Source: Tricholoma matsutake (Eukaryota > Basidiomycota > Agaricomycetes > Agaricales > Tricholomataceae). Taken from it: a stretch of DNA of 64,000 nt. Both the position numbers and the translations under genes were made by a program. The stretch spans positions 930,001 through 994,000 of the forward strand of contig AP026550.1 in NCBI GenBank assembly GCA_026075535.2. The letters run 5' to 3'. Below the pieces are notes generated by a model. The model had not been told where the DNA came from and ran no database searches. It saw only the letters and a list, made by a program, of their open reading frames with translations. Position 1 is the stretch's first letter. Each line of letters opens with the position of its first letter. Below, piece after piece: positions 10,679 to 21,299 of the stretch.

Positions 10679-12060
10679 CACTGACCCAGCCTAATCCAGA
10701 AGCTGACTGAGGCTATAAATCTTTGAGTCTGGAGCACAGTCTTTGCTTTTGTCATCCATGTCGACTAGAGTATTTGGTAAGAATGGCAGGAGGTGATCTT
10801 CACAGCAGGCAGCTTGGATAAAATTGTTGATGAGAATTGTGGATGCAATCGGTAACCCCAATCTTTCCAGGATGCCCATATTCAAGGAATAATTGAGAGA
10901 CCAGTAATATCAAAGGACCAAAGATCTGGGGTGTACTGTCATGTAGTGGCACACTGGCATAATCATCATACTGGAGATCAGGAGATGGATGGTTGTTATG
11001 AGCTTCAGTGTGTGCATTGTTGTTTGGAAGTGCTAGTGGTTTGACAATTCCAGATGGATTTGAGAGGGTTTTTGATGGGAAGAAGTTTGTACTGCTATTT
11101 TTCCACTTTGGGGGGCTTTAAGTTTGACCTGGTGTGAGGAGTGGCTGTCCATACTAGCCTCAGTGATGGATCGATCAATGTCACACCCAGAAGGATTCTG
11201 AGCTGTACAGGAAACACATTGCTGGGTGATGCCCATAAATCCTAGTGCTGCCTTCTTTATCCACAACAGCCTAGAAACTCCTGTCTTGAGCTCCACAATA
11301 GCCTGCTCTTCTGGAGTCTCCCAATGCAAAAATGTGCCCTTTATCAAGTGCCAGTCATGATAAGAGATACTGGAATACCACAAAATTGCAGAAAACATCC
11401 TTTCATGCATAGCATGGTTGCAGTAAAAGACAGCAGCTTTTGGATATCCATAGGGGTCACCTTTCCATTTCCAATCTCCTGACATAAGAGATGGGAAAAA
11501 GGAAGCTGATTGAGGACCAAAATCTAAGCCATATTAATATTTTTACATACAGCCTCCTGAAATATTGAGAATGAGCAGCTTCGTGAGACTATGAAGGTTT
11601 GCTCACAGCTTTGATGTTGGTTTCAGAGGAACAACGAACTGGGCCTTGCATGATTTTCGGCTTCCACTTCCGTTTGTCTGAGCTTTCCGAACCGACTGGA
11701 ATATTATGCGAATTCTGAGCTGACAGGGCAGACAAAATATCAGCAAATCCGGACTGTATGTCTCAACTGAGTTGTTGTTGAAAAGCAGCAAATTCTTGAT
11801 GGGTCAGATATGAATCCTAGATGTCTGGAGTATTAGCTCGATAAATCTGATGCAACTTGGGACATACTTTCGTCCTCTTCCTCTTCCTCACCCTCTTCCT
11901 TGTCCTCCCCCTCCTCCCCCTCCTCTTCCTCTTCATTGTCCTCCCCTTGCTGCTGGTGGTGGTTGTCGCTGTCACTGTCATCATTACCCTTTGGTTGGTC
12001 TAGTGAATCGGAAAAAGATCGCTGAGCATCAGTGTACCTTTGCTGGCTCTCATTACTGGC
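10679..12060 (-). pseudogene. H1: unrecognised gene, 5' half
   Basis: Going down the minus strand from about 12060, the sequence gives a Ser/Asp-rich stretch and then a very acidic run (Asp/Glu repeats, about 12000-11870). A segment at 11790-11600 follows, with DILSALSAQNSHNIP and a basic KRKWKPK patch before a GTGAGC donor. Next comes a long open segment 11485-11033 (KGDPYGYPKAAVFYCNHAMH, then ILWYSSISYHDWHLIKG), and last 10885-10691. The last segment reads through into the 3' half at 4628 after removal of the composite. The plus-strand proline-rich frame at 11850-12137 is only the antisense of the acidic run. I know no function. The gene is interrupted and carries extra stops, so it is probably dead. 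Confidence 0.5.
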
Positions 12061-12150
12061 ATGGCTGGGGGAAGTCCATCTTGCTCTGGAATAATAAAAT
12101 CGACTCCTTCCATGTAAGGGTTCTAATCTGCCACTGATGGGCGACCTCAG

Positions 12151-13320
12151 TCATCCTGGTTGATCTGTTGAGGGCACAGGGGCTGTGAGGATGGGTATAT
12201 TTGTTGGAGGCACAAGGGTAGTACTGGAGGCAATGGTTCGCCTTGGCACATCCAGAATAGCTTTGAGGGGTGGAAGGGGAACTTGGCCTGGACACAAGGG
12301 ATGCTCACAGTGTTGAATTTCATCAGACAATTGTGGAGCCTTCTCCTTCCCTTTGCCTTTGTTCTTGCGCAAGGCCTGATTGTGAGGTTCCCCAGATGAA
12401 CCTCCCAGCGTCGGTGTTGGCAGCAAAATTTGAATATCCATCCAAGAAGCACCATGGTCCATGTTCATCATGGTTGCATGGGTGGGCACATCGGCACTAA
12501 CTACACAAGGATACATGACATCTCTTTGATAAGCATAGCACATTGCAGTAATGCACCATCTGTGGATGTACGAATATGATTGTTCAGTTTTCCTGGCAAA
12601 ATGGCAGAAGTATAGACATCTTGTAAGCTTGGGGTGGTGCGACGCAGTCTTGTACCTGAACCATTTTGTGATAAGATTGTCGCCATATTCCAAGTGTAAA
12701 CCGCAGAAACTGACCAAAGACGTTTTCAAGACCAGGTTTGAAAGAAAACACTATGTTATAGGAAGCATCAAACTCTGGATCAAGCTGCAGTAGCTCAAGG
12801 TTCACCTGAATTGGACAAAGCATGAGCAGCATCCCTACTGTTGCTTGAAGAGCTGGAAGGTGGTGGACCGACTAGAAGACCCAGACTAATAATGAATAGT
12901 AGACATTACAAGCAAGAACATATGGGGTATCCTTGAATCCGATGCGCTGTGACTTGGACATCGATATTGAGAATAGGAATGCTCAAACGCAGCAAAGTGA
13001 TATTTCAATTCTAGAGGAACTAAGTTAGTGTATAACTCTGTGTGATAGTCAACAAACCAGTGCAATGGCATGAAAAGCTGGAGGTAGAGGTTCTTGAATG
13101 TTGGCTTAAAGAGGTTTGCACTTCCTGCCAGTCTGAAGATGACATTGAGGGAGTGCAGGCACAATACTTGAACGCAAACCAACTTGAGGTACTTCTGAGA
13201 TCTCGGGTAGATGCTCAATCGTAATCGTATCCTTGGTTAGTAAGGGTCCATCAACATCAGAGATCCCCTTATAACTATGAATATGGTGTCTGGCAGTTAG
13301 GCAGACATGCGGCATGACAC
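12151..13320 (-). pseudogene. Unrecognised gene fragments upstream of H1
   Basis: Overlapping minus-strand frames at 12832-12584, 12729-12151, 13218-12886 and 13315-13106 have protein-like composition. Examples are PEFDASYNIVFSFKPGLEN, ITIEHLPEISEVPQVG and a Pro/Ser/Lys-rich tail with KNKGKGKEKAP. The frames switch several times, so either introns or frameshifts separate them. They could be further upstream exons of H1 or a separate gene. I see no domain that I can name. Confidence 0.35.
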
Positions 13321-13713
13321 AACCTTGGGAATAAGGCTTACTGTATGTTATAAAGATCTAGACAAAATTCCAAGAGTTTTGATGCACAGCATACAGATGT
13401 ACGCGTACGTGTACAAGGCCTCCTGATTTTTATATATAAGAGAATAGATGTGATGACTGGGACTGGCACACTTTTCATACTTGATGAACTTTGCAAGTCC
13501 ACTAATCTATCCATTAGATATACATAGTTTTCCATGCGCCATTCAAACCAAGTCGACTGGCACAGTTTCTGGGATTATGCTGCAAATGCTCATCACCATT
13601 ATGACTTTTTTACAGGAAACATGCTCCAATCATATGTGGTTGACTGGCGCATTTTTCCAACCCTTAGTCCACTAATGTTGTGCATGACTAAGCTTAATCT
13701 ATTATATACATTG

Positions 13714-14559
13714 TCATGATACCTTCTTCAGTGATATGACCTGCCCTTGCCTTGCCAACTCTGTTGCAATTTCTTGCCCAAACAGTTTTTGCACTGCAAA
13801 ATATTCACTGTAATCATTATGCAATAGCATTTCCTGTAGCCTTTGATACAGCTGCTTCAGTTTCTCTGGTGCCACAAACTTCCAGTTTGACCCATATTTT
13901 GACAGTCTTGTGACACTCAGGTGATAAGCTTCAGCAAGCCCCATCCAAATGAAGTTCACTGCATGGATATCTTTATTGCCTGTATCAGTATATTAGTATA
14001 TTTCATGTGCACAACACTCACCATTCTTACCATGTTTACTTGTCCAACTATCACCTTGTGACCCTTTACTACGTTGAAGGTGTTTGTTGAATTCCATTCA
14101 CGTATCCCAAAATCCAATTAATGCTGTTGTCAGCATAGTTACGAATGGCTTTGGAGCAGTCATTCCTTTATGACTCCCTGCTGTGTTCTTAATCCAAGGG
14201 ACTTCTCAAATCACCTTCTTCTGCTTGTGTATCCCCATCATTTTGGGCAGTGCAGTGTTTCAAGGAAAGAATATCAATGGAGCAACACAAGAGAAAAGTA
14301 TCCCACATATAAGAGCCAAATGATACATCCAGTAGGTTCCATCATAGTGGCTCTCCACAAACTCATATGTCATCCACACATATTCAGCTTCTGGCTTTAG
14401 TCTCTGTGTTTCTAATGATGCATGTTTGATATCCCAGTCCATTGGCAGCACTTCTTCTTCCACAGATTTTGCATGTCATATAATTTCCCAGGTATTTCCC
14501 ATTCCACTCCTGGCTCTTCATCTCTTGTGTTCTCCACAGATTCTTGCACAACATCCTCA
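13714..14559 (-). pseudogene. H2: unrecognised gene, 3' part (split by a hAT-like element)
   Basis: Segments 14559-14460 (TEDVVQESVENTRDEEPG), 14463-14260 (with YVWMTYEFVESHYDGTYWMY) and 13959-13714 (GLAEAYHLSVTRLSKYGS, then an Ala/Leu-rich helix) read as one protein with introns or shifts between. The frame at 14559 continues from 16155 (LYPMELPQS) when the 14568-16146 element and one copy of its 8-bp duplication are removed, so the element sits in a coding exon. I do not recognise the family. Confidence 0.45.
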
Positions 14560-14567
14560 GTACTTTG
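14560..14567. repeat. Target-site duplication GTACTTTG of element E, left
   Basis: An 8-bp direct repeat flanks the element; the second copy is at 16147-16154. Eight bases is the hAT (and KDZ) target length. Confidence 0.85.
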
Positions 14568-16146
14568 TAGGGTGTAGCATGGGTATGGGTAAACCGATGG
14601 TAAATGGCCCACAGGTTGGACAGGTATGGGTATGGTTGCCGAAATGCCGGACCTGTGACATACTGTACCCGTTTTGGTGGTGTGACGGGTATTGACAGGT
14701 TGCTTGAGTTGCTGGATCTGGCAGTTGCCAAACTACCGATTGACTTCAGATTTCTGGTTCCTCTTCACCCATGGGTGTTGCCCATCATAATAGTAAGTTT
14801 TTTGTTTCTTTCAACTAACTAAATGTGCTCTTTTCTAGGGTACAGTGTCAGCTCAACAACAGTAAGTTGTTTATTTCTTTCAATTTACTAACTGTTTCTT
14901 TGTTCTATCTATGTTGTAACAATGAGATGGCGCCAAGATGCCTAGGATGACAACCCAGGATGGGACCAGGAGAACCCACTGCTGCGAGCCCCTGCTCACA
15001 GGGTGGATGAGTTATGAAGGAAGCAATGACAAATGGCCCAGCACCCACCCTAGCCCTGCAAGCCACTGATCGTGGGGTGGGTCACAGGTGCTAGCAGCTG
15101 ACAACAAAGGACAATGGGAAGGGGAATGACGAATGATGGGAACACAAGGGATGAAGGGAGGAGAACAATGAAGATGAAGATGAACCATGCAGGGCAGAGG
15201 ATGAGGATGAGGATGATGAACAACAAGCGACAAACCACCACCACCACCACAGCACCCCCATCCGCTGCCGAGCATGACTGTTTGCGGTGTGGAAACAGGG
15301 AGCAATGAGATGGGACAACAACGCCAGGGGACAGGGACAGAGAGGGGGATGAATGACCATGACATGGGCAGCAATGACCACGATGGCAACAAGGAAGAGG
15401 ACGGTGATGGGGTGAAAGAAAAAAAAGGCCCAAGAGATGAGGCCATCTCTTGGGCCATAGGTAAGTTGGTTTTTCCTTTCTCATTTCATTTTCTTGTTAC
15501 TAACAACAAAGGTTTTAGGTAGTGATTATACTATTGATGATGATGAGGGTGGAGGGGACAAGAATGGTCAAGAACAACAGGGAGAACAAGAATGAGGGGG
15601 GGGGATGAGAACAGGGAGGACAAGAATGATGGGAGATGAGAATGACAACAACAAACTGCTGACAAGTGGGAAGGGCACCACCATGACGACCTCTTGCCCC
15701 TTGCTGTCTCCCTGTGAGTGAGACAGCGGTTTTTGCTTCTTGTAGTATTGTATAGAATTATTAAGTAAATAAATACCTCCATCACTCGAGACGAGGGACA
15801 AGGTGTATTTTTTTGCATGTGGATGATAAGCATGATTAAATAAAATCCCACTGCTTATGTTATTCAAATTTAAAAAAGTATCTATAGCTTAGGTATTATG
15901 TACAAGGTGTAGTTAAGTTAGTTAAGGGCTTATACCATACAAACACAGGATGTTTAATAGCATAGAACATCAAATTCGAGGCAAAAATATATGGTGTATA
16001 TCTGTGGTGTCACACCTGTGGTGTTTCATGACAGACCATGGTAAAAACCTGTCACTGCAGTTGCGGTGTTAGAATGGGTGCGGTGTTGACAGGTGCGGGT
16101 GCAGTGTGTGAAATCTTACCCACGGTGTGACCTCTGCTACACCCTA
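14568..16146. mobile_element. Element E: 1.58-kb non-autonomous hAT-like transposon
   Basis: The terminal inverted repeats are TAGGGTGTAGCA at the left and TGCTACACCCTA at the right, fitting the YARNG start of hAT ends. Perfect 8-bp GTACTTTG duplications flank them. The interior has no transposase. It holds intron-like pieces (GTAAGT...TTTTCTAG at 14792-14840, and GTAAGT donors at 14861 and 15461) and a His/Asp-rich low-complexity stretch at 15160-15460. A 'GAGCCCCTGCTCACAGGGTGG' type module (about 14975) recurs in element B. Short frames in it (for example 15114-15308 and 15274-15522) are low-complexity and I do not call them genes. Confidence 0.8.
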
Positions 16147-16154
16147 GTACTTTG
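16147..16154. repeat. Target-site duplication GTACTTTG of element E, right
   Basis: Second copy of the 8-bp duplication of element E; see 14560-14567. Confidence 0.85.
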
Positions 16155-19100
16155 TGGAAGCTCCATTGGATACAATGATGATCCTCCTCCTTTGTGCAGT
16201 ATAATCCACTCCATTGCCTGTGCTGCTCTTGACCCTCTCATGTTCTTCTTCCATGGAACAAAATCAATGATCACAATATAGCAATTGCAAAAGAAACAGG
16301 TACCTCTGGTTTAAATAGAACCACAGATTCCTTGAGTCTATACAACAAATCACCATGTTCCCACACAGATGAAAGAGGAAGCAATATATCTTCAAGTACC
16401 ATTCTAAATGCCCAAATGAAACAATGTCATAATCGGAGATGATACTGAACATTACCATCCATTTCTCTGCTCAGATCTGAGTGCCTTCATGTCAATACAG
16501 AACACATTTTCAAGCCATAAATCTGTGCTAATAGCTGTGCTCTGCACTTTCTCTGCAAAAGCTTGATGAGGCAAAGCCTGTTGACAAGTCCATGTTATGC
16601 ATCTGCATATATTTATGTGCTGAGGCGTGTTCGCAAACATTCCAGCCAAAGCAGCAGTAACTTGACTGACTTGAACTTCGTGATGTTGGGCAGTTCATCC
16701 ATGTGTGTAATTCAGTAATGCATTGTAACCCTGTAAGGTGATACCTTGGATGACAGGCCGATTGAGAAGCTCATCATCATCGTCATCAAGTTGAAATGGA
16801 TGAAGGGGCAAGTACCTATGTATGCCTGTGTAGCAACCTGTGTATCAAGCTCCATATGGTCGAGGTACAAGTCCTGTGAAAGTTTGGTGATCACTGACAG
16901 TGGTTTCTGGTGCCATTTGATGCCCTGTGACTGGCACATATTTAGTGTATGGCCTAGGAGTTGGCAAAGACATACCATTTGTCCAGATGTGGACCTTTTA
17001 GAACTGTGCCGGTTGATGACATTCAGAGGGCACAATGAAGCCTGGTAGTTGCATTAAATGATATTGGTGAAGAAGTTGTAATATAGTACATACCCAGGAC
17101 AGAATAGACTTGTCAACACTCTGTGAACATGTCTGAATAGACAGTTGGTTTGCAGGGGGGGTGGTAGACATCCTGGCTGTGTCAACAACATCAGCAGCCC
17201 CCTCATCGACTGTATTTCCATGCTCATGCTCCTCCTCCTGACCATTCTGATTCTCCCCACCCTCCTCCACCTCCTCATCCTCCTCATCCTCCTCCTCCTG
17301 ACCCTTGCCCTTGCCCTTGCCTTCACTGCCCTCCTTGCCCTCCTTGCCCTCCTCATCCAATTCATCCATATCCTCCTCATTCTCATCCTTCTTATGCGAT
17401 CCATCCTCCTCCAACTACAGAACTAGCTGCACAGGAATTCTTCTGCAAAGTCTTGTTTTTGCAAGCCTTCTGTTTGTCTTGGAGAGCCTTCTGTTTTGCC
17501 TGGGCTGCCTTGGTAGCCTTAGCCTCTTTCTGTATGGAAAAAGGTAAGGGAAAAGATTGTGAATAATGTGGAATAGAACTTATGCAATTGACTGTCCAAA
17601 CGGGCTTGCAGATAAGCTCCATAGGCTCAAACTTCGCTTTCCACTTGGGATCAAGAGGGTTAATGAGTGAGTAATCCTTTTAATTATTGTGCATCAATGA
17701 GAGTCAGTAAATATTGTCCTCCAACACCTAACATATCAAGAGTAATCTGAAATACAGAAGATAGGAAATGAGTACTCCTGCATACTATCTGTCTTCTCCT
17801 TGACTCAAGGAGTGAGGAGAGCTAGTTCTGGATGGGCAAGGGCAAACAGGAGATTCTCCAGCTTCTTGATCGTAGCTTTGAGTAAGTCGAGATGTGCAAC
17901 AATGTTGTGAAAATTGGATAGCTGCCAGAGCAGATCTTCAACGTTAATCGGCTCAAGCTTGGTGGTGGCAGCCTTGAGGCCATTGGGGAAGTTGTATCAA
18001 CAAATGGTAATGAATTTCTGCATTGATAGTTTGAGGATTTGACGGGGTTTCACAAAATGGGAGAGAAGTTCCTGTGCAGTAACATGTAGGAACTGGGCAG
18101 AATGTGATTTTGCAATGAGATCTTTACAATACTTCTTGACAAGGAGAGGTTCAATGAAGGAAATGAGAGCCATGTGAGGATAGTCCTGTGCTGGATTTTT
18201 TGACTCATGCCAATCATGAGGCCCACAACAATCAAGAATGTAGTTGTTGAATGTAATATTCTTCATGCTGCGACCCTTTGCAGCCTCACGCATCTTGGGA
18301 ATCTTCTCCAACTTGTAGATGTCAATCTGTTCACTGGCATAGGCCTCTCTCAAGGCCATGAGATCTGCAGGAGACTGAGAGGAGGGGCAGGCAGAGATTT
18401 GTATGTTGAACTTTTGAATATCACACTCCATTTGTAGAAACACGTTGAGGTATTTCATGATGAAGTGGGCCAACTATAAAAGTGAGATAAGGTTAATAGT
18501 AAAATATGCAAAGATCATACCTCACATGCTGCAGTCTCTGGAGTATTGAATAAGCTCTCCTTGTTCTGCATGGTGAAAAGCAGCACCCATGCAGATTAGT
18601 CCTTCACCTCTGTCGCTGTTTTAAGACCTGCATAGAAATATTGACTGAGTGGGTCAAACAAATGCCAGAACTGTGCAGGCAGTGAGGACAAATAGAGCCT
18701 CTTGTGCTTTGGGCCATTTGTATATGAACTGACCAAAGAGCCCCTCAACATCATCACAGTACATTGTGAATTCTTCCCTGCTGGTCTTGAACCACATGCA
18801 TTCAGTGGTCTCTTTCCCCATCACTTGGTCCAATGTGTTCATGAAATCTATCATTATTATGCCATCCGTCATCCTCCATTTCTCCACAATGGTGGTGTCT
18901 GTCAATGCTCTCCATGTTTGCATTCCTCTTGCTACTATATCCGGCAATGGTTCATCTGTCAATAACTCCTTCTGGTATGACTTCCACCATGCATCGTTGG
19001 CCATTTCGAAGTATCCCATCGGTGTACTTAGTGAGCTTAGTATGTTGGACATATATTCCACCACATATGAGATAATCTAACAGGCATGAGTTTTTGTCAT

Positions 19101-19306
19101 GATGAATACATGTTATTGTTTACTCCACCTGACACATTGTGGAGATGCTTCTTCATCCACTGTGCTCCAAATGCCAACTGGTATCTGAAAAGGTCGAATC
19201 GATGAAGACTCAGCATGTTCTTCGGAGTCTCGACATGGTTCATCAGCTGCCTGATGATTGAGTTTGTGTGCAATCCAAGTCTTGTTAACCACACCTCCAC
19301 CTCCAA
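16155..19306 (-). pseudogene. H2: unrecognised gene, 5' part
   Basis: The minus-strand segments, from the 5' end, are 19306-19097, 19064-18654, 18473-17997, 17622-17392, 17414-16998, 17035-16712, 16649-16452 and 16458-16160. They include aromatic-rich helical blocks (ANDAWWKSYQKELLTDE, ALREAYASEQIDIYKLEKI), an Ala/Lys-rich helix (KATKAAQAKQKALQDKQ) and a strongly acidic run (about 17400-17230). A segment with STDLWLENVFCIDMKALRSE follows. The order of an Ala/Lys helix followed by an acidic run resembles nuclear or chromatin-type proteins, but no known domain is visible. The frame is interrupted several times. The plus-strand leucine-rich frame at 17145-17426 is the antisense of the acidic run. 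It might be two genes; the break around 18500-18650 is a candidate boundary. Confidence 0.4.
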
Positions 19307-19309
19307 TCC

Positions 19310-20345
19310 TGCCGTTCCCTTGGAAGATAAGGAGGAGACACTAGTACATTAATGGGTTGTACATGCATATGACTTTATTCATTTTCTATTCCTGGTTGAA
19401 AAAATTGAGAGACTACAATGGACTGCAGGAATAGGGGACCCAAGTCCCTTATTCCAGAGAGATGACAGGTGTTTTGAGCAAAATAAAATCCCCTATTCCA
19501 GAGCTACAACACATTGTAACAGTCTTTCAATGTGGAATGAGTTGTAAATGCAAAGATGGATCAAGAAATGCAGAGGATGTTGTCAAGAATGAGTATATCC
19601 AGGTGTTTAACGTGGAAGTCAGTAAAAGAAAATTTAACAGGACTCTCTCTGGTGAGAATAGGGGCCCAAAATCCCCTATTCCGGGTCAAGGGCAGGTTGT
19701 GACAGAATCCACTCAAAAAAAAGAGTGTTTGGGGTGGGGTAAGGCTGAAAAGAGGTGGAATATGGGCCATATTCCCAGATAAGATACATATGGCCACCTC
19801 CAGAGACAATGCCCCCTCAACCCCCCAAGGGGGGCTCATTCAATGTTTTGACCCTAAGCAGCTAAGCAAACCCTAATGTGGCCTTTGGCCACTGAGACAA
19901 CTCTAACTGAGATGGAGCTACAACCTAACATGAGTTTTTCAATTATATATTCAATTAATTATTCAATTCATTATTGGTGGTATACCACCATCAGAACCGT
20001 CTGGCGAATAGGGTTCAGATGTTGTAGCATAACCATCAAAAGTCCTCGTGAGAGCCAAGCAGACAAAAACTAGTTCCTGTCCATATTCTCGCTATTCTAT
20101 ATACTTGGCTATTCCACCTTCCTAGAGCACATTGTAGGGCCAATATTTAAAGTGCATGTGATGCTCCCAATTCTGACTAAGTTCAACATATGACCATTTG
20201 ACTGATCACACTGATCACCTGACTGATCACACAATCACATAAGTTACCAACAGTGTAATGAGAGTTTGAATGATTCATCGAACTGGGTCATCTGGTAGCA
20301 TGTCACAGTAAATGGGATAAGCCTCCAGATGGAAATCACATGTTT
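19310..20345. other. Noncoding stretch with a repeated hairpin motif
   Basis: No supportable gene. A motif GAATAGGGG / CCCCTATTC recurs as stem-loops or half-sites at 19428-19455 (GGAATAGGGGACCC...TTATTCC), 19487-19500 and 19656-19682 (nine-base stem), and as a GAATAGGG half-site at 20006. The plus-strand frame at 19462-19782 crosses these hairpins and looks accidental. Confidence 0.5.
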
Positions 20346-20585
20346 GTCAAACTGCATGGAAGCCAAACTGAGTCTTGAGCACTTCTAAGGGCTGGTCGGA
20401 CTGTGTAAGAATCCATTCATGTAGGTCATGAGGGTTAGTTGACTGACTGAGACACCTTTGTTTCCCTACCCAGGTCACTACTGAGCATCCATCTTGCAGC
20501 TTCCTACTTGGAGCATGCCCAGGAGTCATCCCCATTGATACGCAAGTGTTGATGACGTTCAGCAAGGTGAATAAAGAAAGGAATT

Positions 20586-21200
20586 TGGTGTTAGACAAAG
20601 GTTGCACATCGCCCTCTGGACTACAATATTTGTCCCTTACACAAGTTGTGAAGCATATTCCATGTTGTAAATGTTGAATATGATCAACCTGTGAGGGTCT
20701 GAGAGTGCTACTTGGGGTTTCTTATAACAAATATGTTCAAGTTACCAGAAATACTCACAGGTTGAACATGATCAACCTGTGGGGTCTTATACAGGTCTGG
20801 GGGACATATTTCTGACACAAGTCATGACTCATAGAACCTTGTTTGTGACATGGGTTGCAGGTCGAATATGTTTGACCTGCATTCATTTCCTCATTGCAGT
20901 ACAAGATGTCATCAGTCCATTTGGTGCTAGAGATGAAGGTTGTACATGCCCCTGTGGCCTACACTATCCATCCCTTACACAAGTCATGATTTATAGCACT
21001 CAATTCAGGAAATGCATTGCAGGTCAAATATGTTTGACCTTCAAGCTGTTTCACCCCCAAACACAGGCCCAACTGCTTAAAAAGTATGTACAACTCTCTC
21101 AAGTCAAGTCATCCTGGGAGGGTGCATCATCTCACAGGTCAAATAGCCTCAACCTGTGAGGATGCATCAGCTTGCAAGTCAAATAGCATCAACTTGCATG
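20586..21200. repeat. Diverged tandem duplication with six inverted-repeat motifs
   Basis: A segment beginning GGTGTTAGACAAAGGTTG at 20588 recurs about 335 bp later as GGTGCTAGAGATGAAGGTTG at 20922, each followed by CCCTTACACAAGT. Within and after these lie six imperfect palindromes: 20673-20688, 20758-20779, 20857-20880, 21021-21040, 21131-21160 and 21173-21198. Their arms differ from site to site but stay complementary (for example GGTTGA/TCAACC, GGTCGAA/TTTGACC and AGGTCAAA/TTTGACCT). No gene is supported here. Confidence 0.6.
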
Positions 21201-21299
21201 GGTGCATATTCTTGAAGGTCAATATGCGACTGTATGCCCTTGCAAGTCCTGTGTTCGACCTGCACAACTGTTCACCACCAAACACAGACCCAACACAGA

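Noticed and set aside
11850..12137. Proline/leucine-rich plus-strand protein
   Set aside because: It is the antisense of an Asp/Glu-rich coding run of H1.
15012..15522. Overlapping low-complexity frames on both strands
   Set aside because: They lie inside non-autonomous element E and reflect GATGA/CATCA-type repeats, not genes.
17145..17426. Leucine-rich membrane-like plus-strand protein
   Set aside because: It is the antisense of the acidic run in H2, so its hydrophobic look is a codon artefact.
19462..19782. Hypothetical 106-codon protein
   Set aside because: The frame crosses several GAATAGGGG hairpins and lacks protein-like composition.
20673..21198. CRISPR-like array
   Set aside because: The repeats are imperfect palindromes with changing arms and irregular spacing, in a fungal setting.
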